Positions 43,080 to 50,543 of a stretch of 64,000 nt of DNA are shown here, piece by piece. Under the pieces are notes generated by a model. It did no database searches, was not told the origin of the DNA, and saw only the letters and a list, made by a program, of their open reading frames with translations. Both the position numbers and the translations under genes were made by a program. Location of the stretch: positions 2,108,001 to 2,172,000 of the forward strand of contig OY761536.1 in the NCBI GenBank assembly GCA_963664605.1, in the 5' to 3' direction. The stretch is from JAHOYW01 sp963664605. GTDB lineage: Bacteria; Verrucomicrobiota; Lentisphaeria; Victivallales; Victivallaceae. Numbering within the stretch: the first letter of the stretch is position 1; the number at the start of each line of letters is the position of its first letter.

Positions 43080-43859
43080 TTATTTTGAGAGATGTATTTT
43101 TAAATTTTTAAATGAACAATTTGAAGTCCTGAACGGGAAAGGCATTTTTCCCGTTCTCCGTAATCTTTCGGCATTTTTCCAGTGAAAAGTACCACGAGCC
43201 GTAATGAACTGTCCCCAAAACCCGTAATGCCATTGAATGTTTTCATCCGGCTCACTCAAATTATCCTGCCATTCCTGAGGAAACAGTTCCAGCCATCTTG
43301 GATGGGAATTAAGCCATGAGCCGCAGTGTAGCCTTGAACAGCCAAATTCCTTTTCAGCCATATTCATAAACTTATAAAGACAATGCGGGAGGTAGTCCGG
43401 ATCGTCAAAAATTGATTTTGGCGCAACCGCGTTGGCAATATGTACTGCAATGACGTGGGGATCATCCTTGTTCGGTTGATGATAAGTCAGGCTGCCGCAC
43501 TTGTAGCCTTCAGGTTTTTGACAACTGTACTTGTAATCGCGCTCAGAACGCGCCAGGATATTGCCCTTAAAAACTGTGAAGGCATATTGTTCAAATTGAG
43601 CGGCATTTCGGGAATTATAATATATTTCATTCGCCTGGTGCTCCATTTTTAACCACACAGGATTATCAAATTCCGGATTGTCAGGGCAAAGGTTGCCGCT
43701 GTTAATATCGGTCTTCCTGAAAATGTCAATACGGTTTCTTATTGCTTGTTGAAAACTTTCATCCGGATGAGCTTTCAGCCAGCGCCATAAGAAGAACAGC
43801 ATGAGTTTGGTGCTTTCAAGAAGATATTCTATATGTTCCGTGTAGTTTTTTGATTTCAT
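43080..43859 (-). CDS. Conserved-looking protein of unknown function
   Basis: A 259-residue soluble protein, first gene of the leftward operon. The sequence is rich in His, Trp and Cys: WLKMEHQANEIYYNSRNAAQFEQYAFTVFKGNIL, YHQPNKDDPHVIAVHIANAV, CLYKFMNMAEKEFGCSRLHCGSWLNSHPRWLELFPQEW, HYGFWGQFITARGTFH. The spaced histidines suggest metal or sugar binding. No domain recognised, no signal peptide. Being immediately behind an IclR-type operator with sugar deacetylases downstream, it is probably an enzyme of the same pathway. Confidence 0.65.
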   Translation of the reverse strand: MKSKNYTEHIEYLLESTKLMLFFLWRWLKAHPDESFQQAIRNRIDIFRKTDINSGNLCPDNPEFDNPVWLKMEHQANEIYYNSRNAAQFEQYAFTVFKGNILARSERDYKYSCQKPEGYKCGSLTYHQPNKDDPHVIAVHIANAVAPKSIFDDPDYLPHCLYKFMNMAEKEFGCSRLHCGSWLNSHPRWLELFPQEWQDNLSEPDENIQWHYGFWGQFITARGTFHWKNAERLRRTGKMPFPFRTSNCSFKNLKIHLSK

Positions 43860-43861
43860 TT

Positions 43862-43928
43862 TTTAATTTAATAATATGAAATTATATTTTTCTATATTAA
43901 ATTATATTGATTTTTATTTAATTGTCAA
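43862..43928 (-). promoter_or_regulatory. Leftward promoter with candidate IclR operator
   Basis: Minus strand: TTGACA (43928-43923), a 16-nt spacer, TATAAT (43906-43901), continuing as TATAATTTAATATA, 11 nt, then TTTCATATTATTAAATTAAA up to the start codon. The block from the -10 onward aligns without gaps with those at 44089 and 48973. Confidence 0.8.
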
Positions 43929-44065
43929 GTCCCAAAATAAAGTTTTCCGACTTTTTTAGTTCATTATAATAATTGCAAGCTGGTACAAATTTAATACATT
44001 AATTTTTAATTGTGGCAGTATGCAAGAGATTTGAAAAAAATCGCCATATTACCCGTTTCTACAAC

Positions 44066-44133
44066 TTGACAATAGCATTTTGCTGTATTATAATTTAATA
44101 TAATTAAATACTGTTTCATTATGTTAAATTAAA
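44066..44133 (+). promoter_or_regulatory. Rightward promoter with candidate IclR operator
   Basis: TTGACA (44066-44071), a 17-nt spacer and TATAAT (44089-44094), a perfect consensus promoter. From the -10 it reads TATAATTTAATATA, 11 nt, TTTCATTATGTTAAATTAAA, the same block as in the leftward and IclR promoters. The arms TTTAATA and TGTTAAA form an inverted repeat. The GTG of the M42 gene follows 12 bp after GAAGGAA begins. Confidence 0.85.
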
Positions 44134-44150
44134 TAACGAAGGAACTAATA

Positions 44151-45209
44151 GTGAAAACGAAATCAATAGAATTTCTAAAACGGTTAATTGAAACTCCAAG
44201 TCCGTCAGGTTTTGAGTTTTGTGCCCAAAAACTTCTAATGGAAGAAATGACAACTTGTGCTGACAAGCTGGAAACGGATATACACGGCAACGTTATAGCT
44301 ATAAAAAATCCTGAGAATTCACCGCGGATTATGCTGGCCGGACACATTGATGAAGTAGCCTATATGGTGCAATATATTGATGACAATGGTTTCTTATACC
44401 TGGGAAGAATTGGAATCCCGTCATTGTTTGTCGCTGCCGGCCAAAGGATAACTGTTCATTCGCGTTCAGGGGATGTTCCCGGACTTATAATGCGGAAAAA
44501 CCCATCAAGCCAGGAAGAATGCACTGATAAATACAAGCTTGATGATTTATGGGTGGATATAGGAGCCGGGGGAAAAAGGGATGCAGAAAAAAGGGTTTCC
44601 ATCGGAGACCCTTTGACTATTAATACTGAGTTTACTTTTCTCGGAAACTCTTTGATTCTGGGACGAGCCTTTGATGACCGGATAGGTTCCTTTATTATAT
44701 TGGAAACATTGAGAAAACTTAAAAATAAAAAAATAAAGCCGGCAATTTATGGTGTTTCGACGGTTCAGGAGGAAACCGGTTCGCGTGGCGCTGTAACCAG
44801 CGGATATAAGATTAATCCAGATATTGCCATTGCAATAGATGTAATTAATACTTCGGATCATCCCGGCGGGGACAGAAAAATCGCCGGAGAATTATTTATG
44901 AACAAAGGTCCTGTCCTGATGCGGGGATGCAACATTAATCCGGCTCTCGGTGAAATGCTTATTCAAACCGCTGAGGATAATAATATTCCTTATCAGCTGA
45001 CCTCAAGTCCGGGGCCAACTTTTACCGACGCCAATCCTCTGCAGCTGATGCGCGGCGGCGCGGCAACCGCACTGGTGAGGATTCCGACCCGTTACATGCA
45101 TACCCCGACTGAGTTAATCTCTCTTGCCGATGTGGAAAATGCTGTGAAGTTGCTTACCGCGTTTATTTCAGGATTTAAAACCGAAGTCGATTTTAGACCG
45201 GTAAAATGA
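44151..45209 (+). CDS. M42-family aminopeptidase / glutamyl-aminopeptidase-like metallopeptidase
   Basis: A 352-residue M42 protein starting at GTG. Metal ligands appear in MLAGHIDEVAYMV (His, Asp), RAFDDRIGSF (bridging Asp), STVQEETGSRGA (catalytic and metal Glu), AIAIDV (Asp) and RYMHTPTELISLADV (His). The family forms dodecameric TET-type aminopeptidases; some relatives act as cellulases or deacylases. As the first gene of the rightward IclR-controlled operon with GH42-like and sulfatase genes, it may trim peptide or acyl groups from a glycoconjugate (inference). Confidence 0.9.
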   Translation: MKTKSIEFLKRLIETPSPSGFEFCAQKLLMEEMTTCADKLETDIHGNVIAIKNPENSPRIMLAGHIDEVAYMVQYIDDNGFLYLGRIGIPSLFVAAGQRITVHSRSGDVPGLIMRKNPSSQEECTDKYKLDDLWVDIGAGGKRDAEKRVSIGDPLTINTEFTFLGNSLILGRAFDDRIGSFIILETLRKLKNKKIKPAIYGVSTVQEETGSRGAVTSGYKINPDIAIAIDVINTSDHPGGDRKIAGELFMNKGPVLMRGCNINPALGEMLIQTAEDNNIPYQLTSSPGPTFTDANPLQLMRGGAATALVRIPTRYMHTPTELISLADVENAVKLLTAFISGFKTEVDFRPVK

Positions 45210-45225
45210 GTATAAGGAGTACAAG

Positions 45226-47385
45226 ATGAACAGAATAAAAGTCACGAACGAAAAATCAGTATGTAATAAGGATATCTTTCCCTTTGGAGCAATGTACGCC
45301 CCTGTAGCCAGAGCCACCGAAGTCCCTGTATCGGAATGGGAGAAAGATGTTAGGCAGATGAAAAAACTGGGCTTTACGATAATCCGTTCCTGGGCTGCCT
45401 GGGACAGAATAGAGCAGGTTGAGGGACAACGGGATTTCAGTAGACTGGATTATATTTTTGAACTTGCCGAAAAATACGATATGAAAATAACCTTATTTAT
45501 AGGAGGTGCGTTTTCCTCTCTTATGGGGTGTTATCCTCCCGCGTGGCTTAGAAACAAATGTCAGGCACAAACGGAAAGCTCGGAAGGCAGGGATCCAAGT
45601 TTTGATTTCTGTTTTGATGATCCTTTCTATAAAAGAAAAGCCGAAGAATTTTTAATAGAATTAATCACCAGATATACTTCTCGCAAAGCACTTCATAGTT
45701 GGATAGTATGGGGCGAACCGTCTTCCAAAGGCTGCCGTTGTAATTACTCGCTTGCCAAATTTCACGCTTGGCTGGAGAACAAATATCAAAAATTGGATGT
45801 CTTGAATGAAGCCTGGAGTTTTGAAATGCCGGTTTGCTATGAGGAATGGGAGGATATCAGACCTCTGTCATGCAGTTATGTTCCGACCTTGGACTGGCAG
45901 AATTTTTGTGAAGAAAATCTTAACGACACTTTGCGTTGGATCAACGACCTTGTTAAAAAATATGCTCGTGAAAACCAGGCGACAATAACTTATCCATGTC
46001 CTTACGGTTTGGACGTCAGGGCGGTGGCCGGTAAAAATAACTTCTGGAAGGCGGGAAAAACGGTTGACATATTAGGCATGTCCCATTATGTATTTCAGTA
46101 TCCGCACCAGGGCAGGCGAGCGGATGTGCCCGCCTGTTATCTGGACAGGGTCAGGAGCGCCGCTACCGGAAATAATTTTTGGATAGTGGAAAATCAAGCC
46201 GGTCCGATCCTATGGAATTTTAAACCGCCGCATTATATTTCACCCGAACGAAATAACTTGATTAATGCGCAAATGCTTGCTCATGGCGCCAAAGGTATAC
46301 TTTCATGGCTTTACAGGACCCGTATCCGTGACCGGCAGGCTGGGGAATTTGGTTTGGTTGGTTGGGACGGCTCCTTGACAGAACGGGCGCTTGCTATGTC
46401 AGAACTGGCCGGTTTTGTCAAGAAGAACGCTGATCTTCTGGCGAATTCCGTATATAATGCCGATATTGCGGTTTTAAGTGCCAATTCCACTTCCCAGTTA
46501 TCGGTTATTGACGGTGTTGAAGATGAAAATGGCGGGAACTACTGGCAGAACTCATGGCTTGGAGCCTACAAATTGATATGGGATCTGAAACTTCAGGCGG
46601 ATTTTATTGATGATGTTGATATTGTTGACGGAAAATTGAAAAAATACAAGGTGCTTTTGATTCCTTTCCGGTTAAATATGGAGCAGGATGTTGCGGACAA
46701 GATTACGGATTTTATAAGTAACGGCGGTAAAGCCATTGCGGACTTTTCCCTGGGATTCAAAGATAATCAAGGTATGTTGAATATGGTTTCTCCTGGCTGT
46801 GGCTTAGATCGCTTATTCGGCTATTCAACGGTTGACGCGTCTCCGGTTTACGATGAAGATATTTTATTTTCCGGCGGCAAAAAAATACCGACATATGTAT
46901 TTCAACAGCAAATGACAGCAAAATCTTCAGGCGAAGTAATCGCTCGCTTCTCATCAGGACAGCCTGCGGTTATCTCAAACTGCTTTGGACATGGACAAAC
47001 GATTATGATTGCCTCCATGTTTTTTGCTCTGTATGAGAAAAAACGCACTAAAGTGATTAAAGATTTAATGGCCGAATGGTTAAATAAGGTTGCCGTTTCT
47101 CCGGCGCTTAAAGTTGTTTCGAAAAACAGCAGGGAAGAGCTGGAAAATATTGAAGTTTGCAAACTTGACCATGCGGATGGCAGGAGTGGCGGCATTTTCT
47201 TCATTCTCAATCATAATGACGAAAGAATCGAGCTGACTTGTTCGTTAAGCGGTGAACTAAGTGAAACGCGAACTCTTCGCGAACTCTTCCGTGAAACCGA
47301 CATAGATGTGTATGAGGGGGAAAACGGAAAACAGTTTGATCTGGCTTTGGATGGAGTGGGATTTTCCGTAATCCAGCTATCATAA
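45226..47385 (+). CDS. GH42-like beta-galactosidase-type glycosidase
   Basis: A 719-residue protein without a signal peptide. The barrel begins FPFGAMYAPVARATEVPVSEWEKDVRQMKKLGFTIIRSWAAWDRIEQVEGQRDFSRLDYIFELAEKYDM, classic for GH42, in pieces of conserved order. The acid/base glutamate is in WIVWGEPSS (usual NE is GE) and the nucleophile candidate is in WIVENQAGP. A Rossmann-like trimerisation domain (~420-620, YKVLLIPFRLNMEQDVADKITDFISNGGKAIADF) and a C-terminal beta domain follow. It probably cleaves beta-galactoside-type oligosaccharides in the cytoplasm, with the sulfatase encoded next. Confidence 0.82.
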   Translation: MNRIKVTNEKSVCNKDIFPFGAMYAPVARATEVPVSEWEKDVRQMKKLGFTIIRSWAAWDRIEQVEGQRDFSRLDYIFELAEKYDMKITLFIGGAFSSLMGCYPPAWLRNKCQAQTESSEGRDPSFDFCFDDPFYKRKAEEFLIELITRYTSRKALHSWIVWGEPSSKGCRCNYSLAKFHAWLENKYQKLDVLNEAWSFEMPVCYEEWEDIRPLSCSYVPTLDWQNFCEENLNDTLRWINDLVKKYARENQATITYPCPYGLDVRAVAGKNNFWKAGKTVDILGMSHYVFQYPHQGRRADVPACYLDRVRSAATGNNFWIVENQAGPILWNFKPPHYISPERNNLINAQMLAHGAKGILSWLYRTRIRDRQAGEFGLVGWDGSLTERALAMSELAGFVKKNADLLANSVYNADIAVLSANSTSQLSVIDGVEDENGGNYWQNSWLGAYKLIWDLKLQADFIDDVDIVDGKLKKYKVLLIPFRLNMEQDVADKITDFISNGGKAIADFSLGFKDNQGMLNMVSPGCGLDRLFGYSTVDASPVYDEDILFSGGKKIPTYVFQQQMTAKSSGEVIARFSSGQPAVISNCFGHGQTIMIASMFFALYEKKRTKVIKDLMAEWLNKVAVSPALKVVSKNSREELENIEVCKLDHADGRSGGIFFILNHNDERIELTCSLSGELSETRTLRELFRETDIDVYEGENGKQFDLALDGVGFSVIQLS

Positions 47386-47417
47386 ATCGCTGATTTTAAT
47401 TAACAAAGGATTATATT

Positions 47418-48896
47418 ATGCGTACGATCTTTATTATAATGGATTCGCTTAACCGTCATTACATAAGCCCATACAACAAGGATGCCTGGGTGCAAACTCC
47501 TAACCTGGATCGCCTGGCAAAGCGTTCAATGATATTTAACAATCATTACTGTGGTTCAATGCCCTGTATGCCTGCCAGACGCGAAATGATGACGGGGCGT
47601 TTAAATTTCCTTGAGGCCCCATGGGGCCCCATTGAGCCTTGGGATGATTGTCTTCCGGTTGAATTGCGCAAACAGAAAAATACTTACAGCCATATGATAA
47701 CTGACCATTATCATTATTTTCACAGTGGGGGTGAAGCTTATCATACTTTGTTTGATTCCTGGGAATTCGAACGTGGACAGGAGTCGGACCAATGGCATCC
47801 GCTGGTTATCCCTCCTGAACTACCTGAAACTTTCCGCAATAACTCCCAAAAAGAGATCAGTTCCCGTCGTGCTTATTGGACAAACCGCTTTTTCCGCGAT
47901 CCGGAGAACGATTTGGATTATCCTACACCCCGCTGTTTTCAACGGGCGGTGGAATTCCTTGAAAATAATAACGCTGCCGACAACTGGCATCTGCATCTGG
48001 AGGTATTTGATCCGCATGAACCCTTTGACTGCCCGGAAAAATACAGCGCCATCTATGATGATGAATGGTGCAGGGGAATTTACAACTGGCCGCCGTATGA
48101 AAAGCTTAACCAGAAATATGACGACCCGCAGGCGGTATCCCATATCAGAAAACAGTATGCCGGTTCAATAACAATGGCTGACCACTGGCTTGGCAAATTG
48201 CTCGACAAAATGGACGAATTTGATATGTGGAAAGATACAACGCTGATTCTTACTACTGACCACGGTCATTTACTGGGAGAACATGGATACTGGGCGAAAA
48301 ATTATATGTTTGACTATAATGAACTGAGTCATATACCGTTATTTGTTCATCATCCAGGAACAGTTCCCCGCGAGATTGAAGCTATTACCGCAACTATGGA
48401 TATTATGCCGACCTTGATGGATCTTCATGGAGCTTCACTTCCCGGACATGTGCATGGCAAGTCGTTCAGCCATTTATTTGTCCAGGATGGAACGCATCAT
48501 GATGCGATACTATTCGGGTATTTTGGCAAAAATGTTAACCTCAGGGCAGGGGAGTATACTTACTGCCGTCAACCCGCGCCTGATACAAATGTTTATCTCC
48601 ATACTGCTATGCCGCGGGGATTCCATGATTTTATTCCCAGGGATACGCTTGCCGCAGCGGAATATGGCGTATTTCTCGATACAGCTTATAATATTCCCCA
48701 TTTGCGCATACCAACTAAATCTTATATTGCGGAAAGCCAGGTCAAAAATCCTCTTTATAATATAGTGGAAGACCCTGGTCAGAAAACGCCGGTGAAAGAG
48801 CCGGTTTTGGAGAAGAAGTTATCTGCGGTTTTAAAAGATAAACTGAAAGAATTCGATGCTCCGTTCAGTCAATTTGAGCGACTGGAACTCATATGA
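47418..48896 (+). CDS. Type I (formylglycine) sulfatase, cytoplasmic
   Basis: A 492-residue alkaline-phosphatase-fold sulfatase. The protein begins directly with the first strand (RTIFIIMDSLNRHY), so it lacks a signal peptide. The activation site is C50-MPAR in GSMPCMPARREMMTG, the C-x-P-x-R motif oxidised to formylglycine. Metal ligands are in IMDS and LTTDHGHLLGEHGYWAK. A maturase is not in the window. It is the third gene of the rightward IclR-controlled operon. It probably desulfates saccharides in the cytoplasm, unlike most sulfatases, which are exported. Confidence 0.93.
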   Translation: MRTIFIIMDSLNRHYISPYNKDAWVQTPNLDRLAKRSMIFNNHYCGSMPCMPARREMMTGRLNFLEAPWGPIEPWDDCLPVELRKQKNTYSHMITDHYHYFHSGGEAYHTLFDSWEFERGQESDQWHPLVIPPELPETFRNNSQKEISSRRAYWTNRFFRDPENDLDYPTPRCFQRAVEFLENNNAADNWHLHLEVFDPHEPFDCPEKYSAIYDDEWCRGIYNWPPYEKLNQKYDDPQAVSHIRKQYAGSITMADHWLGKLLDKMDEFDMWKDTTLILTTDHGHLLGEHGYWAKNYMFDYNELSHIPLFVHHPGTVPREIEAITATMDIMPTLMDLHGASLPGHVHGKSFSHLFVQDGTHHDAILFGYFGKNVNLRAGEYTYCRQPAPDTNVYLHTAMPRGFHDFIPRDTLAAAEYGVFLDTAYNIPHLRIPTKSYIAESQVKNPLYNIVEDPGQKTPVKEPVLEKKLSAVLKDKLKEFDAPFSQFERLELI

Positions 48897-48949
48897 TTTT
48901 ATAATTGGGAGTTTTTTCTGTATTTTTACAAATATAAGGGAAAAAACAC

Positions 48950-49017
48950 TTGACAAATGAACTTTAATATTATATTATTTAATATAGGCAAACGTAATTT
49001 CATATTGTTAAATAAAA
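48950..49017 (+). promoter_or_regulatory. Promoter of the IclR gene with candidate autoregulatory operator
   Basis: TTGACA (48950-48955), 17 nt, TATTAT (48973-48978), continuing TATTATTTAATATA, 11 nt, TTTCATATTGTTAAAT. The block matches the two promoters at 43.9 and 44.1 kb position by position, which indicates control by the IclR protein encoded 14 bp further on. Confidence 0.8.
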
Positions 49018-49030
49018 CAAAGAGCAAAAA

Positions 49031-49774
49031 ATGATACAAGTAATAAACAGAGCGCTTAATATAATAGAATATATTTCTGAGGAGCCGGACCGTCCGCATT
49101 TACTAAGTGAGATTTCAGAAAAAATTAAAATTAATCCGGCGACTTGTGCGCATATAATAAAGACTCTGGTAGCCAGAAACTATATTGAACAGGCAAATGC
49201 CAGAAAAGGTTATACTCTTGGTCCTATGGTTTATCATATAACCGGAAAAGAAAGTACTTGGAAGGAGCTCGGGTTGATTGCAGAGCCTTTTATGCATGAA
49301 TTGGCGAATGAATTGTCTGAAGACGTGGTTTTGTCAATAATTCAAAATAACAAGAAATTTATCATCTGTCAGGCTGACGGAAATCATGATATTCAATTAA
49401 ACAGGGAAGCCCGCATACTTGATGACATCTATCAAACCGCTACTGGAAGGTTGCTGTTGGCATTTCTTGATGACAAAAGTTTTGCTGCGCTGTTAACCGA
49501 ATACGGTTTGCCGGGTGAAAGATGGCCTGAGTGTAAAAACGAGAAATTACTTAAACAGGAACTGTCCGCGATAAAAAAAGAAAAACTGGCTGTTGCGTCA
49601 GATCTCCCGAATGTTGTGTACATTGCTGTTCCAATCTATAAAAACGCAGATATTGTCGCGGCGCTTGGAGTATCAATTCCTGAATACAGGTTTAAAAATT
49701 CACATCGGAGTAAAGTCATTAAATCAGCAGGTTTATGTGCCGAAAAAATAAGCGCCGGCTTGAATAGAATTTGA
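49031..49774 (+). CDS. IclR-family transcriptional regulator
   Basis: A 247-residue protein with a winged helix at ~1-60 (VINRALNIIEYISEEPDRPHLLSEISEKIKINPATCAHIIKTLVARNYIEQ) and an IclR effector domain (MHELANELSEDVVLSIIQNNKKFIICQADGN, YQTATGRLLLAFL, VASDLPNVVYIAVPIY, VAALGVSIP). The likely target is the AT-rich block shared by three promoters in this region, including its own. A typical IclR repressor would be released by a pathway intermediate; which one cannot be told from sequence. Confidence 0.93.
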   Translation: MIQVINRALNIIEYISEEPDRPHLLSEISEKIKINPATCAHIIKTLVARNYIEQANARKGYTLGPMVYHITGKESTWKELGLIAEPFMHELANELSEDVVLSIIQNNKKFIICQADGNHDIQLNREARILDDIYQTATGRLLLAFLDDKSFAALLTEYGLPGERWPECKNEKLLKQELSAIKKEKLAVASDLPNVVYIAVPIYKNADIVAALGVSIPEYRFKNSHRSKVIKSAGLCAEKISAGLNRI

Positions 49775-49801
49775 TAAATCGTTACAAAAATATAAACCCA
49801 A

Positions 49802-49818
49802 AGGTGGCTATGCCACCT
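49802..49818 (+). promoter_or_regulatory. Short hairpin in front of the pseudopilin ribosome-binding site
   Basis: AGGTGGC-TAT-GCCACCT followed by seven A and the AAGGAG ribosome-binding site of the pseudopilin. It could attenuate readthrough from the IclR gene, or modulate initiation or stability of the downstream mRNA. Confidence 0.45.
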
Positions 49819-49836
49819 AAAAAAAGGAGATTGAAA

Positions 49837-50502
49837 ATGAAACAGAAATTTACTCTTATTGAGCTTCTTGTAGTGATTGCTATCATAGCAATTCTTGCAT
49901 CAATGCTGTTGCCGGCTTTAACTAAAGCCAGAGAAAGGGCAAAGCAATTAAAGTGCCTGACTCAAATTAAAGAAATCGGCAGAACAATGCAGTTCTACAA
50001 TGATGATGCAGATGGTTATTTCCCAAATTACGGTAAAACCTTGAAGGCAGGAAATGTGAAGATAAAATATGCTGATTCAAGGAATTTGATTTCTACTATT
50101 TACAATATTGACTGGGCGCCTTATTTGTGCGCAACCTATCTCAACAAAAATGCAGAAGTATTTAAATGCCCTAACGACCAGCGCGCTATCTGGACTTTGG
50201 GAAATAACAATATGTCTTATGGTTATGTTTGGTGGAACGATAGTCCCGGAGGAGGAGCTCTTCACACCTGGAACAAAATCTCACGTATTAAAAAGGCCAG
50301 TGAATTAATTGTTTTCGCGGAAACAAATGGCGATGATTTCCAGGACGGACTAATAATCGGGATATGGCCCGGCGGTGGCTACGGGACCCGGGAACCTGGC
50401 ACCCCGCATAAAGACCTCTGCAATACGGTTTTTGCTGACGGCCATGCCGCTGCTCATCAGAAAGGGGTTTTAGCGAATAATGCAGAATGGTGGGAATTTT
50501 AG
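49837..50502 (+). CDS. Pseudopilin-like protein (prepilin N-terminal methylation motif, H-x9-DG)
   Basis: The ATG at 49837 follows AAGGAG; an upstream in-frame start at 49771 is rejected because it would place 22 extra residues before the signal. The 221-residue protein reads MKQK, FTLIELLVVIAIIAILASML, LPALTKARERAKQLKCLTQIKEIG, and ends with HKDLCNTVFADGHAA (H-x9-DG). Processing by a prepilin peptidase is expected. It lies between the IclR gene and the giant secreted protein at 50544, the third occurrence of this gene order in the window. Confidence 0.9.
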   Translation: MKQKFTLIELLVVIAIIAILASMLLPALTKARERAKQLKCLTQIKEIGRTMQFYNDDADGYFPNYGKTLKAGNVKIKYADSRNLISTIYNIDWAPYLCATYLNKNAEVFKCPNDQRAIWTLGNNNMSYGYVWWNDSPGGGALHTWNKISRIKKASELIVFAETNGDDFQDGLIIGIWPGGGYGTREPGTPHKDLCNTVFADGHAAAHQKGVLANNAEWWEF

Positions 50503-50543
50503 AGATAAATAAACTAAAATATTGATTAGTACAGAGGTGGAAA

